A DNA stretch of 31,941 bases from Lysobacter_F sp035645555 (GTDB taxonomy: Bacteria > Pseudomonadota > Gammaproteobacteria > Xanthomonadales > Xanthomonadaceae): the NCBI GenBank assembly GCA_035645555.1, contig DASQMI010000053.1, forward strand, positions 1-31,941, read 5' to 3'. How positions within the stretch are numbered: position 1 is the stretch's first letter; the number at the start of each line of letters is the position of its first letter. The position numbers were made by a program, and so were the translations under genes. This document shows, piece by piece, positions 8,225-15,741 of the stretch. The notes beneath the pieces are model-generated. The model worked only from the letters and a program-made list of their open reading frames with translations. It was not told the DNA's origin and made no database searches.

Positions 8225-8643
8225 CCGCGCAGCAGGCCGTATCCGAGCACCGCCCAGAGCGTCCACAGCGCCAGCCCGCCGGCGACGTACGCATAGAAGC
8301 GGTGCATGACCTTGTTGTAGGTGCACTGGATCGCGCTGTGCAGCACGCGCAAAGCGACGAATGCCCACGCCAGGCCAAGCGTCAGCGCGTCGACCTGGGC
8401 GGTGACGTGCGCCACCACCAGCGCCAGGTAGAACAGCACCGGCAGTTCGAACAGGTTGCGGAAATTGTCGGCGCGGTTGGACTGGGTCAGCCGCGCCGCG
8501 GCCTGGGTGGAGGTGGCGACCGCCTGCGGATGGATGCGCTCGCGGCGCATCTGGCCGACGCGCTGGAAGAACATCGCCCACCACACCACGAAGGTGAGGC
8601 CGGCCATCGCCAGCGCCGGGAGAAAGATCGCGTCCTGGTTCAT
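8221..8643 (-). CDS. MAPEG-family membrane protein
   Basis: A 140-residue protein with four hydrophobic segments (about residues 7-25, 66-84, 87-105 and 118-136). The first loop carries ERIHPQAVA and NFRNLFELPVLFYLA, and a later loop carries LRVLHSAIQCTYNKVMHRFYAY, the pattern of MAPEG proteins (eicosanoid and glutathione metabolism family). In bacteria most members have no assigned reaction. It is placed 25 bp after sdhB and its stop overlaps the sdhE start, so it is translated with the succinate dehydrogenase genes. Family assignment is good; function is not known. Confidence 0.82.
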   Translation of the reverse strand: MNQDAIFLPALAMAGLTFVVWWAMFFQRVGQMRRERIHPQAVATSTQAAARLTQSNRADNFRNLFELPVLFYLALVVAHVTAQVDALTLGLAWAFVALRVLHSAIQCTYNKVMHRFYAYVAGGLALWTLWAVLGYGLLRG

Positions 8644-8668
8644 CGCCCCTCCCCGCTCGCCAGCCGCA

Positions 8669-9454
8669 TCAGGCGCGGCGGGCCAGCATCAGTTTCTTGA
8701 TCTCGCCGATCGCCTGCGCCGGATTCAGGCCCTTCGGGCAGATCCGCGCGCAGTTCATGATCGTGTGGCAGCGGTACAGCTTGAACGGATCCTCCAGCTC
8801 GTCCAGGCGCGCGCCGGTGTCCTCGTCGCGGCTGTCGACGATCCAGCGGTACGCCTGCAGCAGGATCGCCGGACCGAGGTAGCGGTCGCCGTTCCACCAG
8901 TAGCTCGGGCAGCTGGTCGAGCAGCACGCGCACAGGATGCATTCGTACAGGCCGTCGAGCTTCTTGCGGTCCTCCGGCGACTGCAGGCGCTCGCGATCCG
9001 GCGGCGGCGCGCTCTGCGTGCGCAGCCACGGGCGGATCGACGCGTACTGGGCGTAGAAGTGGGTCAGGTCCGGCACCAGGTCCTTGATGACCGGCATGTG
9101 CGGCAGCGGATAGATCGGCACTTCCGCCTTGTCGCAGGAATCGATCGACTTGGTGCAGGCCAGCGCGTTGATGCCGTCGATGTTCATCGCGCAGCTGCCG
9201 CAAATGCCCTCGCGGCAGGAGCGGCGGAACGTCAGCGTCGGATCGACCTCGTTCTTGATCTTGATCAGCGCGTCCAGAACCATCGGACCGCAGGTCGCCA
9301 GATCGACCTCGTAGGTGTCCACGCGCGGGTTCATCCCGTCCTCGGGGTTCCACCGGTAGATCTTGAACGCGCGCACCCGCTTGGCGCCCGCCGGCGCCGG
9401 AAAGTGGCGACCTTTCTGGATCTGCGAGTTCTTCGGGAGGGTGAATTCGGCCAT
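8669..9454 (-). CDS. sdhB: Succinate dehydrogenase iron-sulfur subunit
   Basis: SdhB passes electrons from FAD in SdhA to the quinone site through three clusters. All ligand sets are visible in the 261 residues: the [2Fe-2S] group CREGICGSCAMNIDGINALA plus the following Cys, the [4Fe-4S] group CILCACCSTSCP, and the [3Fe-4S] group CHTIMNCARICPKG. Residue W in STSCPSYWWNGD belongs to the quinone-site region. Length is normal. The start ATG at 9454 has only a weak ribosome site, and the 90 bp before it holds a strong inverted repeat rather than the tight spacing seen at the other sdh junctions. Confidence 0.96.
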   Translation of the reverse strand: MAEFTLPKNSQIQKGRHFPAPAGAKRVRAFKIYRWNPEDGMNPRVDTYEVDLATCGPMVLDALIKIKNEVDPTLTFRRSCREGICGSCAMNIDGINALACTKSIDSCDKAEVPIYPLPHMPVIKDLVPDLTHFYAQYASIRPWLRTQSAPPPDRERLQSPEDRKKLDGLYECILCACCSTSCPSYWWNGDRYLGPAILLQAYRWIVDSRDEDTGARLDELEDPFKLYRCHTIMNCARICPKGLNPAQAIGEIKKLMLARRA

Positions 9455-9479
9455 GGTCTTGGGTCCGGGATTCGGGAAC

Positions 9480-9539
9480 GGGTACCGGGATTCGGACCTC
9501 CGGCTGCTGTGCGCAGCCGGACGCCGGATCCCGGAACCC
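9480..9539. repeat. Large imperfect hairpin between sdhA and sdhB
   Basis: The core is a perfect 9-bp stem TCCGGCTGC/GCAGCCGGA (9499-9507 and 9513-9521) with a 5-base loop. Outside it, 9480-9495 and 9524-9539 pair at 14 of 16 positions. Two copies of CGGGATTCGG lie at about 9467-9476 and 9486-9495. It resembles the GGGATTCGGG-type intergenic repeats I associate with xanthomonad genomes (recollection, unverified). In the sdh mRNA it could stall RNA degradation or cause partial termination. No T-run follows, so it is not a standard intrinsic terminator. Confidence 0.8.
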
Positions 9540-9544
9540 GGCCG

Positions 9545-11338
9545 TCAGTAAACGCGCGGCTTCGGCGGGATCACGCTCACCTCGTCGGTCAGCGTGTACA
9601 GGTGAACCGGGCGGTAGTCGATGCGGGTGTTGCCCGCCTCGTCCACCCAGCACAGGGTGTGCTTGAGCCAGTTCTGGTCGTCGCGCTCGGGGAAGTCCTC
9701 GCGCGCATGCGCGCCGCGCGACTCGGTGCGGTTCTCCGCTGACACGATCGTCGCCAGCGCTTGGCCGAGCAGGTTGGATAGCTCGTAGGTCTCGATCAGG
9801 TCGGAGTTCCATACCAGCGAGCGGTCGCTGACGCGGACGTCGCCGAACATCGCGTTGATCTCGCGCATCTTGCGCACGCCGTCGGCCAGCGTCTCACCGG
9901 TGCGGAACACCGCCGCGTCCGACTGCATCGTGCGCTGCATGCGGTCGCGGATCACGGCGGTCGGCGTGCCGCCGCTGGCATTGCGCAGGCGGTCCAGGCG
10001 CGCGAGCGCGGTGTCGCAGGCGTCGGCCGCCAGCTTCGGATGCGGCAGGCCCGGGCGGATCTGCTCGGCGCAGCGGTTGGCGACCGCGCGCCCGAACACC
10101 ACCAGGTCGAGCAGCGAGTTCGAGCCGAGACGGTTGGCGCCATGCACCGACACGCACGCCGCCTCGCCGATTGCGTACAGGCCCGGCACCACCGCATCGG
10201 GGTCGCCGCTGCGCAGCTGCACGACCTCGCCGTGGTAGTTGGTCGGGATGCCGCCCATGTTGTAGTGGACAGTCGGGATGACCGGGATCGGCTCCTTGGT
10301 CACGTCGACGCCGGCGAAGATCCGTGCCGATTCGGCGATGCCCGGCAGCTTCTCGTGGATCACCTCGGGGCCGAGGTGGGTCAGGTCGAGGAGGATGTGA
10401 TCCTTGAACTCGCCGACGCCGCGGCCTTCGCGGATCTCGATGGTCATCGAGCGCGACACCACGTCGCGCGACGCGAGGTCCTTGTACTGCGGCGCGTAGC
10501 GCTCCATGAAGCGCTCGCCCTGCGAGTTGCGCAGGATGCCGCCCTCGCCGCGCACGCCCTCGGTGATCAGGCAGCCCGCGCCGTAGATGCCGGTCGGGTG
10601 GAACTGCACGAACTCCATGTCCTGCAGCGCCAGACCCGCGCGCAGCGCCATGCCGCCGCCGTCGCCGGTGCAGGTGTGCGCCGAGGTGGCCGAGAAGTAC
10701 GCACGCCCGTAGCCACCGGTGGCCAGCACCACGCCGTGGGCGCGGAACAGGTGCAGCGTGCCTTCGGCCATGTCGAGCGCCAGCACGCCGCGGCAGACGC
10801 CGTCGGCGTCCATGATCAGGTCGAGCGCGAAGTATTCGATGAAGAAACGCGCGTCGTGCGCCAGCGACTGCTGGTACAACGTGTGCAGGATCGCATGTCC
10901 GGTGCGGTCGGCGGCCGCGCAGGTGCGCTGTGCCGGCGGACCTTCACCGTAACGGGTGGTCATGCCGCCGAACGGGCGCTGGTAGATCTTGCCTTCTTCG
11001 GTGCGCGAGAACGGCACGCCGTAGTGCTCGAGTTCGATGATGGCCGGAATCGCCTCGCGGCACATGTACTCGATGGCGTCCTGGTCGCCCAGCCAGTCCG
11101 AGCCCTTGATGGTGTCGTAGAAGTGGTAGCGCCAGTCGTCCTCGCCCATGTTGGCGAGCGCGGCCGAGATACCGCCCTGCGCGGCGACGGTGTGCGAACG
11201 GGTCGGGAACACCTTGGTGATGCACGCGGTGTTCAGGCCCTTGGCGGCCAGGCCGAACGTGGCGCGCAGGCCGGCGCCACCGGCGCCGACCACGACGACG
11301 TCGTACTTGTGTTCGGTGATCTTGTAGGCGGTCGGCAT
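9545..11338 (-). CDS. sdhA: Succinate dehydrogenase flavoprotein subunit
   Basis: SdhA oxidises succinate to fumarate. The 597-residue protein has the N-terminal FAD-binding motif VVVGAGGAGLRA, the RSHTVAAQGGISAAL segment whose His49 is the expected covalent FAD attachment site, and active-site segments FHPTGIYGAGCLITEGVRGEGG and HTVHYNMGGIPTN-type sequence (VHYNMGGIPTNYHG). The C-terminal helical and Arg-rich regions are complete and end in the usual VIPPKPRVY. The gene starts 3 bp after sdhD, with GGGGAA inside the end of sdhD as ribosome site. Confidence 0.97.
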   Translation of the reverse strand: MPTAYKITEHKYDVVVVGAGGAGLRATFGLAAKGLNTACITKVFPTRSHTVAAQGGISAALANMGEDDWRYHFYDTIKGSDWLGDQDAIEYMCREAIPAIIELEHYGVPFSRTEEGKIYQRPFGGMTTRYGEGPPAQRTCAAADRTGHAILHTLYQQSLAHDARFFIEYFALDLIMDADGVCRGVLALDMAEGTLHLFRAHGVVLATGGYGRAYFSATSAHTCTGDGGGMALRAGLALQDMEFVQFHPTGIYGAGCLITEGVRGEGGILRNSQGERFMERYAPQYKDLASRDVVSRSMTIEIREGRGVGEFKDHILLDLTHLGPEVIHEKLPGIAESARIFAGVDVTKEPIPVIPTVHYNMGGIPTNYHGEVVQLRSGDPDAVVPGLYAIGEAACVSVHGANRLGSNSLLDLVVFGRAVANRCAEQIRPGLPHPKLAADACDTALARLDRLRNASGGTPTAVIRDRMQRTMQSDAAVFRTGETLADGVRKMREINAMFGDVRVSDRSLVWNSDLIETYELSNLLGQALATIVSAENRTESRGAHAREDFPERDDQNWLKHTLCWVDEAGNTRIDYRPVHLYTLTDEVSVIPPKPRVY

Positions 11339-11341
11339 GGT

Positions 11342-11734
11342 TCAGTTCCCCAGCGCGATGCGGACGATGGCGAGCACGCTGGCGAGTGCCGCGAGAACGT
11401 TGACGAAGATGTTGAGCAGCTGCGCGGCCACGGCGGTCCAGGCCGTGTGCACGTAGTCCTCGATGACCACCTGCAGGCCGAGCTTGGAATGCCAGAACGC
11501 GGCGATCACGAACGCGGTCAGCAGCGTGGCGTGCAGCGGGTGGGCGACGGTGGCGCGGATCGTCGCGTAGTCGTCGCCGATCCACGACAGCACCAGCCCG
11601 ACCACGTAGATCGACAGCAGCGCGACCGCGACCGCGGTCAGGCGCTGGGTGACGAAGTGGTCGGTACCGCTCTTGGCCGAACCGAGACCGCGCGCGGTCT
11701 TCAGCGGATTGCGCAGACGGTAGCGGACGCTCAT
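11342..11734 (-). CDS. sdhD: Succinate dehydrogenase membrane anchor subunit SdhD
   Basis: A 130-residue membrane anchor with three helices (about residues 31-51, 66-88 and 98-127). FWHSKLGLQVVIEDYV at about 80-95 matches the E. coli SdhD segment holding the heme b ligand and quinone-site tyrosine, giving His82 as the ligand candidate and Tyr94 as the quinone-site residue. The N-terminal LGSAKSGTDHFVTQRLTA is typical of the family. The ATG overlaps the sdhC stop (ATGA). A much longer in-frame opening exists upstream, but it runs antisense-like through sdhC and is rejected. Confidence 0.94.
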   Translation of the reverse strand: MSVRYRLRNPLKTARGLGSAKSGTDHFVTQRLTAVAVALLSIYVVGLVLSWIGDDYATIRATVAHPLHATLLTAFVIAAFWHSKLGLQVVIEDYVHTAWTAVAAQLLNIFVNVLAALASVLAIVRIALGN

Positions 11735-12126
11735 GCCCCACCCCGCTGAGTCATCGCGACCAGGAACACCACTGCGGTCAGCACCAGGCTGCCGATCACC
11801 GAAGCCCAGCTGCTGCGCACGAAGCTCTCGATGCGGTAGCCGAAGCCGGCATCCTGCAGCAGGTGCCGGATGCCGTTGCAGAAGTGGTAAGCGAGCGACC
11901 ACACCCAGCCGAACAGCACCAGGAACCCGAGCGGCGAGCGGAAGAACCCGACCACGCGGCCCCAGGCTTCGGGCCCGTCGGCGAGCGCGAGCAGCGCCCA
12001 GGCGATCAGCAGCGCGCCCAGCGACAGCACGATGCCGGTAGCGCGGTGAAGGATGGAGGACACCATCTGCACCTGCCAGCGATAGATGCTCAGGTGCGGT
12101 GACAGGGGACGTTCGCGTGTCGCCAT
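11731..12126 (-). CDS. sdhC: Succinate dehydrogenase cytochrome b556 subunit SdhC
   Basis: A 131-residue, three-helix subunit. RPLSPHLSIYRW at residues 6-17 and SILHRATGI at about 24-32 are the quinone-site signatures of SdhC. LAYHFCNGIRHLLQD at about 78-92 contains the conserved histidine that ligates heme b with SdhD. It forms the membrane half of complex II and opens the tight sdhC-D-A run. No strong ribosome site precedes the ATG at 12126. Confidence 0.95.
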   Translation of the reverse strand: MATRERPLSPHLSIYRWQVQMVSSILHRATGIVLSLGALLIAWALLALADGPEAWGRVVGFFRSPLGFLVLFGWVWSLAYHFCNGIRHLLQDAGFGYRIESFVRSSWASVIGSLVLTAVVFLVAMTQRGGA

Positions 12127-12339
12127 GGGCGTAGCGTGTCTCGGCTGGGCGGCAGGGCCGCGGGCGGGGCTAGCAGTTCCTGCGGCGCGCGCGTCCTGCG
12201 CCTCGCCGCTCCTCGATCCGGTTCACCGGCTCCGCGCCGAGGAGCGAACGCCGGGGCGCTCGTGTTCCGCGGGCACGTCGTCCAGCCGCGCTGCCGGCAC
12301 CCGAGGGCGCCGGCTCGACGCTCCGGATACGAGCGCAAC
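12127..12339. other. 213-bp gap between sdhAF4 and sdhC with inverted repeats
   Basis: No credible gene is seen here; openings on both strands are low-complexity Arg/Ala/Pro sequence. Two inverted repeats stand out. CGCTCCTCG/CGAGGAGCG (12207-12215 and 12238-12246) is a perfect 9-bp pair enclosing CCGGT-TC-ACCGG. GCCGGC arms with inner CCC/GGG pairing lie at 12293-12314, just after the sdhAF4 stop. They may be an sdhC promoter operator or leader structure. I see no clear -10/-35 for sdhC. Confidence 0.5.
12207..12246. repeat. 9-bp perfect inverted repeat upstream of sdhC
   Basis: Arms CGCTCCTCG and CGAGGAGCG are separated by 22 bases that contain a second small hairpin (CCGGT-TC-ACCGG), giving a nested structure. 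It lies 80 bp upstream of the sdhC start codon and is transcribed if sdhC is read from the sdhAF4 promoter. Operator, leader hairpin and chance are all open. Confidence 0.55.
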
Positions 12340-12513
12340 TCAAAAATCGATGCAGCGGCCGTTCTTTTCCCAGTCGCCGTAGCGCGTCGGCTCCGGCCCC
12401 TCGCGTCCGCCGAATTCCTTCGGACGGGGCGGCGCCGGCGTCTGCGCAGGGCGCTCCTCGGCGGGCTCGGGCGTGCCGGACGAGGACGCGTCGGGAGGAG
12501 TCTGGCCTATCAT
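12340..12513 (-). CDS. SdhAF4-like succinate dehydrogenase assembly factor (DUF1674)
   Basis: A 57-residue protein that is easy to miss because a longer antisense-like reading frame runs through it. Its N-terminal half is Pro/Glu/Ala-rich and probably disordered. The C-terminus is the DUF1674 signature: GGREGPEPTRYGDWEKN (residues 35-51) followed by GRCIDF. In mitochondria the family member SDHAF4 binds flavinylated SdhA and helps it join SdhB; the bacterial role is inferred from that and from position immediately upstream of sdhCDAB. The ATG at 12513 is chosen because upstream in-frame sequence is antisense to ygfZ. A promoter candidate ends just before the start. Confidence 0.87.
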   Translation of the reverse strand: MIGQTPPDASSSGTPEPAEERPAQTPAPPRPKEFGGREGPEPTRYGDWEKNGRCIDF

Positions 12514-12524
12514 CACGACGTTAA

Positions 12525-12554
12525 ATTCTAGGCTTCGCCGCTCATGCAAGACAA
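12525..12554 (-). promoter_or_regulatory. Candidate sigma70 promoter for sdhAF4/sdh operon
   Basis: On the minus strand TTGTCT (12554-12549, 4 of 6 consensus) and TAGAAT (12530-12525, 5 of 6) are 18 bp apart. Transcription would begin near 12518, about 5 bases before the ATG at 12513, giving an almost leaderless mRNA. The -35 box lies inside the first codons of ygfZ. The short AT-rich patch here contrasts with its surroundings. Not tested against a genome-wide model. Confidence 0.5.
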
Positions 12555-13437
12555 CCCGCAGCCGCTGCCGGACAACGGCTCCGCGGCCGCCGCCGCACTC
12601 GCCGCGCTGCCCGGACACCGGGTGATCGCGCTTGCCGGCCGCGACGCCGAGACGTTCGCGCACGCGCAATTCATGAACGACGTCGTCGCGCTGCCGGTCG
12701 GCCACTGGCAGTGGAACGGCTGGCTGACCGCCAAGGGCCGCGTGATCGCGCTGTTCGCTCTGCTGAAGCTCGACGCGGAGACGCTGTGGCTGCTGGTGCC
12801 GGATGCCGATGCGTTCGCGCTGGCCGAGCAGCTGCGGCGCTTCCTGTTCCGTCGCAAGGCCGCCATCGGCGTACGCGAGGACCTCGGCGCGATCGCCGGC
12901 TTCGCGCCGCCGGCTGCAGCGCACGGCAGCCAATGGGCCGGCGATCCGGCCACCGGCATCGAGCTCGACATGGGGGGTGCCGCGCCGCGCGTGTTGAAGA
13001 TCGCGCCGATGCCGCCCGCGCGGCCGGTCGATCCCGCGTTCGTCGAGCGATGGGCCGCGGCCGACCTGCGCCACGGCCTGCCGCGCCTGCCGGCCTCGCA
13101 GGCAGAGCACTGGACGCCGCAGCAGCTTTCGCTGGAGAGGCTGCGCGCCTTCAGCGTCAAGAAGGGTTGCTACCCGGGCCAGGAGATCGTCGCACGCACG
13201 CATTTTCTCGGCCAGGCCAAACGCGGGTTGGCGCTGTTCAAGTCCGACGCGCCGCTGGTGCCCGGCCACGAGGTCCGCGAAGACGGCAACGTGTTCGGCA
13301 CCGTGCTGGCTACCGCCGAGGATGACGGGCACCACCTCGCGCTCGCTGTGGCGCCGCTGGACCGGTTCGCGGAGGCGCCGGTTTCCGACGGCATTCCGCT
13401 GCGCGCACTGCCGCTGCTCGAGGGGCTCGCGCGCTGA
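12544..13437 (+). CDS. ygfZ: Folate-binding Fe-S cluster maintenance protein YgfZ
   Basis: YgfZ (IBA57/COG0354 family) is a tetrahydrofolate-dependent protein needed for activity of some Fe-S enzymes. The 297-residue protein has the GcvT-like fold pattern. It carries the family signature KKGCYPGQEIVARTHF, with the essential cysteine at residue 209, followed by LGQAKRGL and a C-terminal beta-barrel. It is transcribed away from sdhAF4-sdhCDAB with only 30 bp between start codons, so the two units share control DNA. Its 3' end converges on the E1 gene with 12 bp between. No strong ribosome site precedes the ATG. Confidence 0.92.
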   Translation: MQDNPQPLPDNGSAAAAALAALPGHRVIALAGRDAETFAHAQFMNDVVALPVGHWQWNGWLTAKGRVIALFALLKLDAETLWLLVPDADAFALAEQLRRFLFRRKAAIGVREDLGAIAGFAPPAAAHGSQWAGDPATGIELDMGGAAPRVLKIAPMPPARPVDPAFVERWAAADLRHGLPRLPASQAEHWTPQQLSLERLRAFSVKKGCYPGQEIVARTHFLGQAKRGLALFKSDAPLVPGHEVREDGNVFGTVLATAEDDGHHLALAVAPLDRFAEAPVSDGIPLRALPLLEGLAR

Positions 13438-13449
13438 GCGCGTCCGCCG

Positions 13450-15735
13450 CTACGACGCCAGCGCGTCGGCCGCGGCGACGATGTCCGCCTCCGACGGAAT
13501 GACCACGAACGCGGCGCCGGCGAGCGGCGTGTAGGTGTCCACCCCGACCACGCGCCGCAGCGGCACATGACCGAGGCCGCCTTCGACCAGCGCGGTGATG
13601 ATGCCCTCGCCCACGCCGGCGCTGCGGCGGCCTTCATCGACTACGATCACCCGCTTCGCGTTGCGCGCCTGCTCGACGATGAACGCTTCGTTGAGCGGCA
13701 CCAGCCAGCGGAGATCCACCACGCGCGCCTTCCAGCCGTGCTTGCGCTCGATCTCGCGCACCGCGCGCAGGCTCATCGGCACGCCGTTGCCGAACGTGAA
13801 GACGACCAGGTCGTCGCCGGCGCTGCCGTCCTCCGGCGCATACACGCGGCCCTCGCCGAGCGGGATCGCGCGGTCGGGCGTCGGATAGGTCGTCAGCCAG
13901 CCACCGTCACCGGCTTCGTACAGGTCCTTGGCCATGTACAGCGCGATCGGTTCGAGGAACGCGCACACGCGGCCGTCGACCTTGGCCAGCGCCATCATCG
14001 TGCGCAGCATCATCGCCGCGTCGTCGCCGCGCGACGGGCAGCCGACCACCAGGCTCGGGATGTCGCGCAGCGCGGTGATCGAGTTGTCGTTGTGAAAGTG
14101 GCCGCCGAAGCCGCGCTGGTAACCGAGCGAGGCGATCCGCATCACCATCGGGTTGCGGTACTGGCCGTTGCTGAAGAACTGCAGCGAGCACGCCTCGCCG
14201 CGGATCTGGTCGCAGGCGTTATGGAAGTACGCGAGATACTGGATCTCCGGCACCGGCAGCAGGCCCATGTTGGCGAAGCCCTGCGCCATGCCGAGGATCA
14301 TCGTCTCGTCCAGCAGCGTGTTGAACACGCGGCGCGGACCGAACGCCTTGTACAGCCCCTTGGTGACGGTGTACACGCCGCCTTTCTGCGCGACGTCCTC
14401 GCCGAACAGCAGCGCCTCCGGATACTTGGCGAACAGGTCGTGCAGCGCGTTGTTGATCTGGATGGCGAGATGCCGCGGCGGCTGGTGCTCGGGGAGCTTC
14501 GCCTCGCCGCCGAACGCCTGCACGCGTCGCTCGGCGTAGTCGGCGCGCGTGGCCTCGGCATTGACCGCCTCGGGCGTGTACGGCGCGAGCGGCGCGACCA
14601 CTTCTTCGAGCGTCTGCAGCTTCGGGCGGCGGTCGGCCTCCTCGGCCGCGGCGAAGCATTTCTTCCGCGTGGCCTCGTACAGCTCGAGAATCTCGTCCTT
14701 GCCCATCAGGCCGGATTCGAGCGCGATCGCCGCGGAACGCAGCAGCGGATCGGTCGCCTCCACCGCGCAGAGCTCTTCGATCGAACGCCACTCGATCTCG
14801 AAGTCGGTGCCGGCGTGGCCCATGATTCGGGTGGTGCGCAGGTGCAGGAACGTCGGACGACGCGTGCGCCGGCAGTGTTCGACCGCGCGCTGCACATCGC
14901 CGTAGCCGGAGGCGAGATCGAGGCCGTCGGCGTGGAAGTAGTCGAGCCCCTCCATCGCCTGGAAGCGGCGTCCGATCCAGCCGTCCGGCGTCTTCACCGA
15001 GATGCCGATGCCGTTGTCCTCGCAGACGAACAGCACCGGCGCCGGCAGCTTCTGGTAGGCGGTCCAGGCCGCAGCATTGAACGCGGTCTGCGCGGTGGCG
15101 TGGTTGGCGGAGGCATCGCCGAACGAGCAGATCACGATGCTGTCGTCCGGCACCGGCAGCGTGTGGCCGATGCGGCGGCCGGCCTCGATGGCGACCGCGG
15201 TGCCCAGCGCCTTCGGCAGGTGCGAGGCGATCGTCGAGGTCTGCGGCAGCACCCACAGCGGCTTGCTGCCCCACACCTTGTGGCGACCGCCGCTGGCCGG
15301 GTCCTCCTTGCTGGCCGCGAACGACAGCGCCGAATCCATGATCGGATCCATGCCGGGCAGCTTGCGGAAGCGCTCGGCCATGAAGCCGCCGCTGCGGTAA
15401 TGCAGGAACGCGGGGTCGGTGTGGCGGGTCAGCCGCGCCACCATCGCGTTGCCCTCGTGGCCGGAGCTGCCGATGGTGTAGAAGACCTTGTTCTGCACGC
15501 GCAGCACGCGCGCCATCAGGTCGAGGTGACGGCTGATCAACTGCGACTCGAACAGGTCACGGAAGCCCTGCGCATCGAGCGCGCTGCCGTCGAGGATCGC
15601 TTCGTGCGGCGCCGGCCGCGCCTCGCGCGGACCGTCCCACTGCTTCACGAACTCGACGAAATTGGCGTCGCACACCTCGGCGCGGTTGACGCCCTTCATG
15701 CGGGCCGGAATCGGATTGGGCACGGCAGCGAACAT
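13450..15735 (-). CDS. Fused alpha/beta E1 component of a 2-oxoacid dehydrogenase
   Basis: This 761-residue protein joins both halves of a ThDP-dependent E1. The alpha part (to about residue 400) has the thiamine-diphosphate motif GDAS at 206-209 running to Asn241 (EDNGIGIS). The beta part (about 420-761) has LFGEDVAQKGGVYTVTKGL, PEIQYLAYFHNACDQIRGEA and GGHFHNDNS, equivalent to transketolase pyrimidine and C-terminal domains. Such enzymes decarboxylate branched-chain or related 2-oxoacids and pass the acyl group to a lipoyl E2. No E2 or E3 gene is in the window, so the substrate is unknown. GGGGGAG before the ATG supports the start. It is last in the gcdH-GNAT-GST run. Confidence 0.85.
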   Translation of the reverse strand: MFAAVPNPIPARMKGVNRAEVCDANFVEFVKQWDGPREARPAPHEAILDGSALDAQGFRDLFESQLISRHLDLMARVLRVQNKVFYTIGSSGHEGNAMVARLTRHTDPAFLHYRSGGFMAERFRKLPGMDPIMDSALSFAASKEDPASGGRHKVWGSKPLWVLPQTSTIASHLPKALGTAVAIEAGRRIGHTLPVPDDSIVICSFGDASANHATAQTAFNAAAWTAYQKLPAPVLFVCEDNGIGISVKTPDGWIGRRFQAMEGLDYFHADGLDLASGYGDVQRAVEHCRRTRRPTFLHLRTTRIMGHAGTDFEIEWRSIEELCAVEATDPLLRSAAIALESGLMGKDEILELYEATRKKCFAAAEEADRRPKLQTLEEVVAPLAPYTPEAVNAEATRADYAERRVQAFGGEAKLPEHQPPRHLAIQINNALHDLFAKYPEALLFGEDVAQKGGVYTVTKGLYKAFGPRRVFNTLLDETMILGMAQGFANMGLLPVPEIQYLAYFHNACDQIRGEACSLQFFSNGQYRNPMVMRIASLGYQRGFGGHFHNDNSITALRDIPSLVVGCPSRGDDAAMMLRTMMALAKVDGRVCAFLEPIALYMAKDLYEAGDGGWLTTYPTPDRAIPLGEGRVYAPEDGSAGDDLVVFTFGNGVPMSLRAVREIERKHGWKARVVDLRWLVPLNEAFIVEQARNAKRVIVVDEGRRSAGVGEGIITALVEGGLGHVPLRRVVGVDTYTPLAGAAFVVIPSEADIVAAADALAS

Positions 15736-15741
15736 GCGGTA

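Noticed and set aside
12090..12338. 82-residue minus-strand frame filling the sdhAF4-sdhC gap
   Set aside because: Arg/Pro/Ala-rich, no family likeness, runs into sdhC out of frame, no ribosome site.
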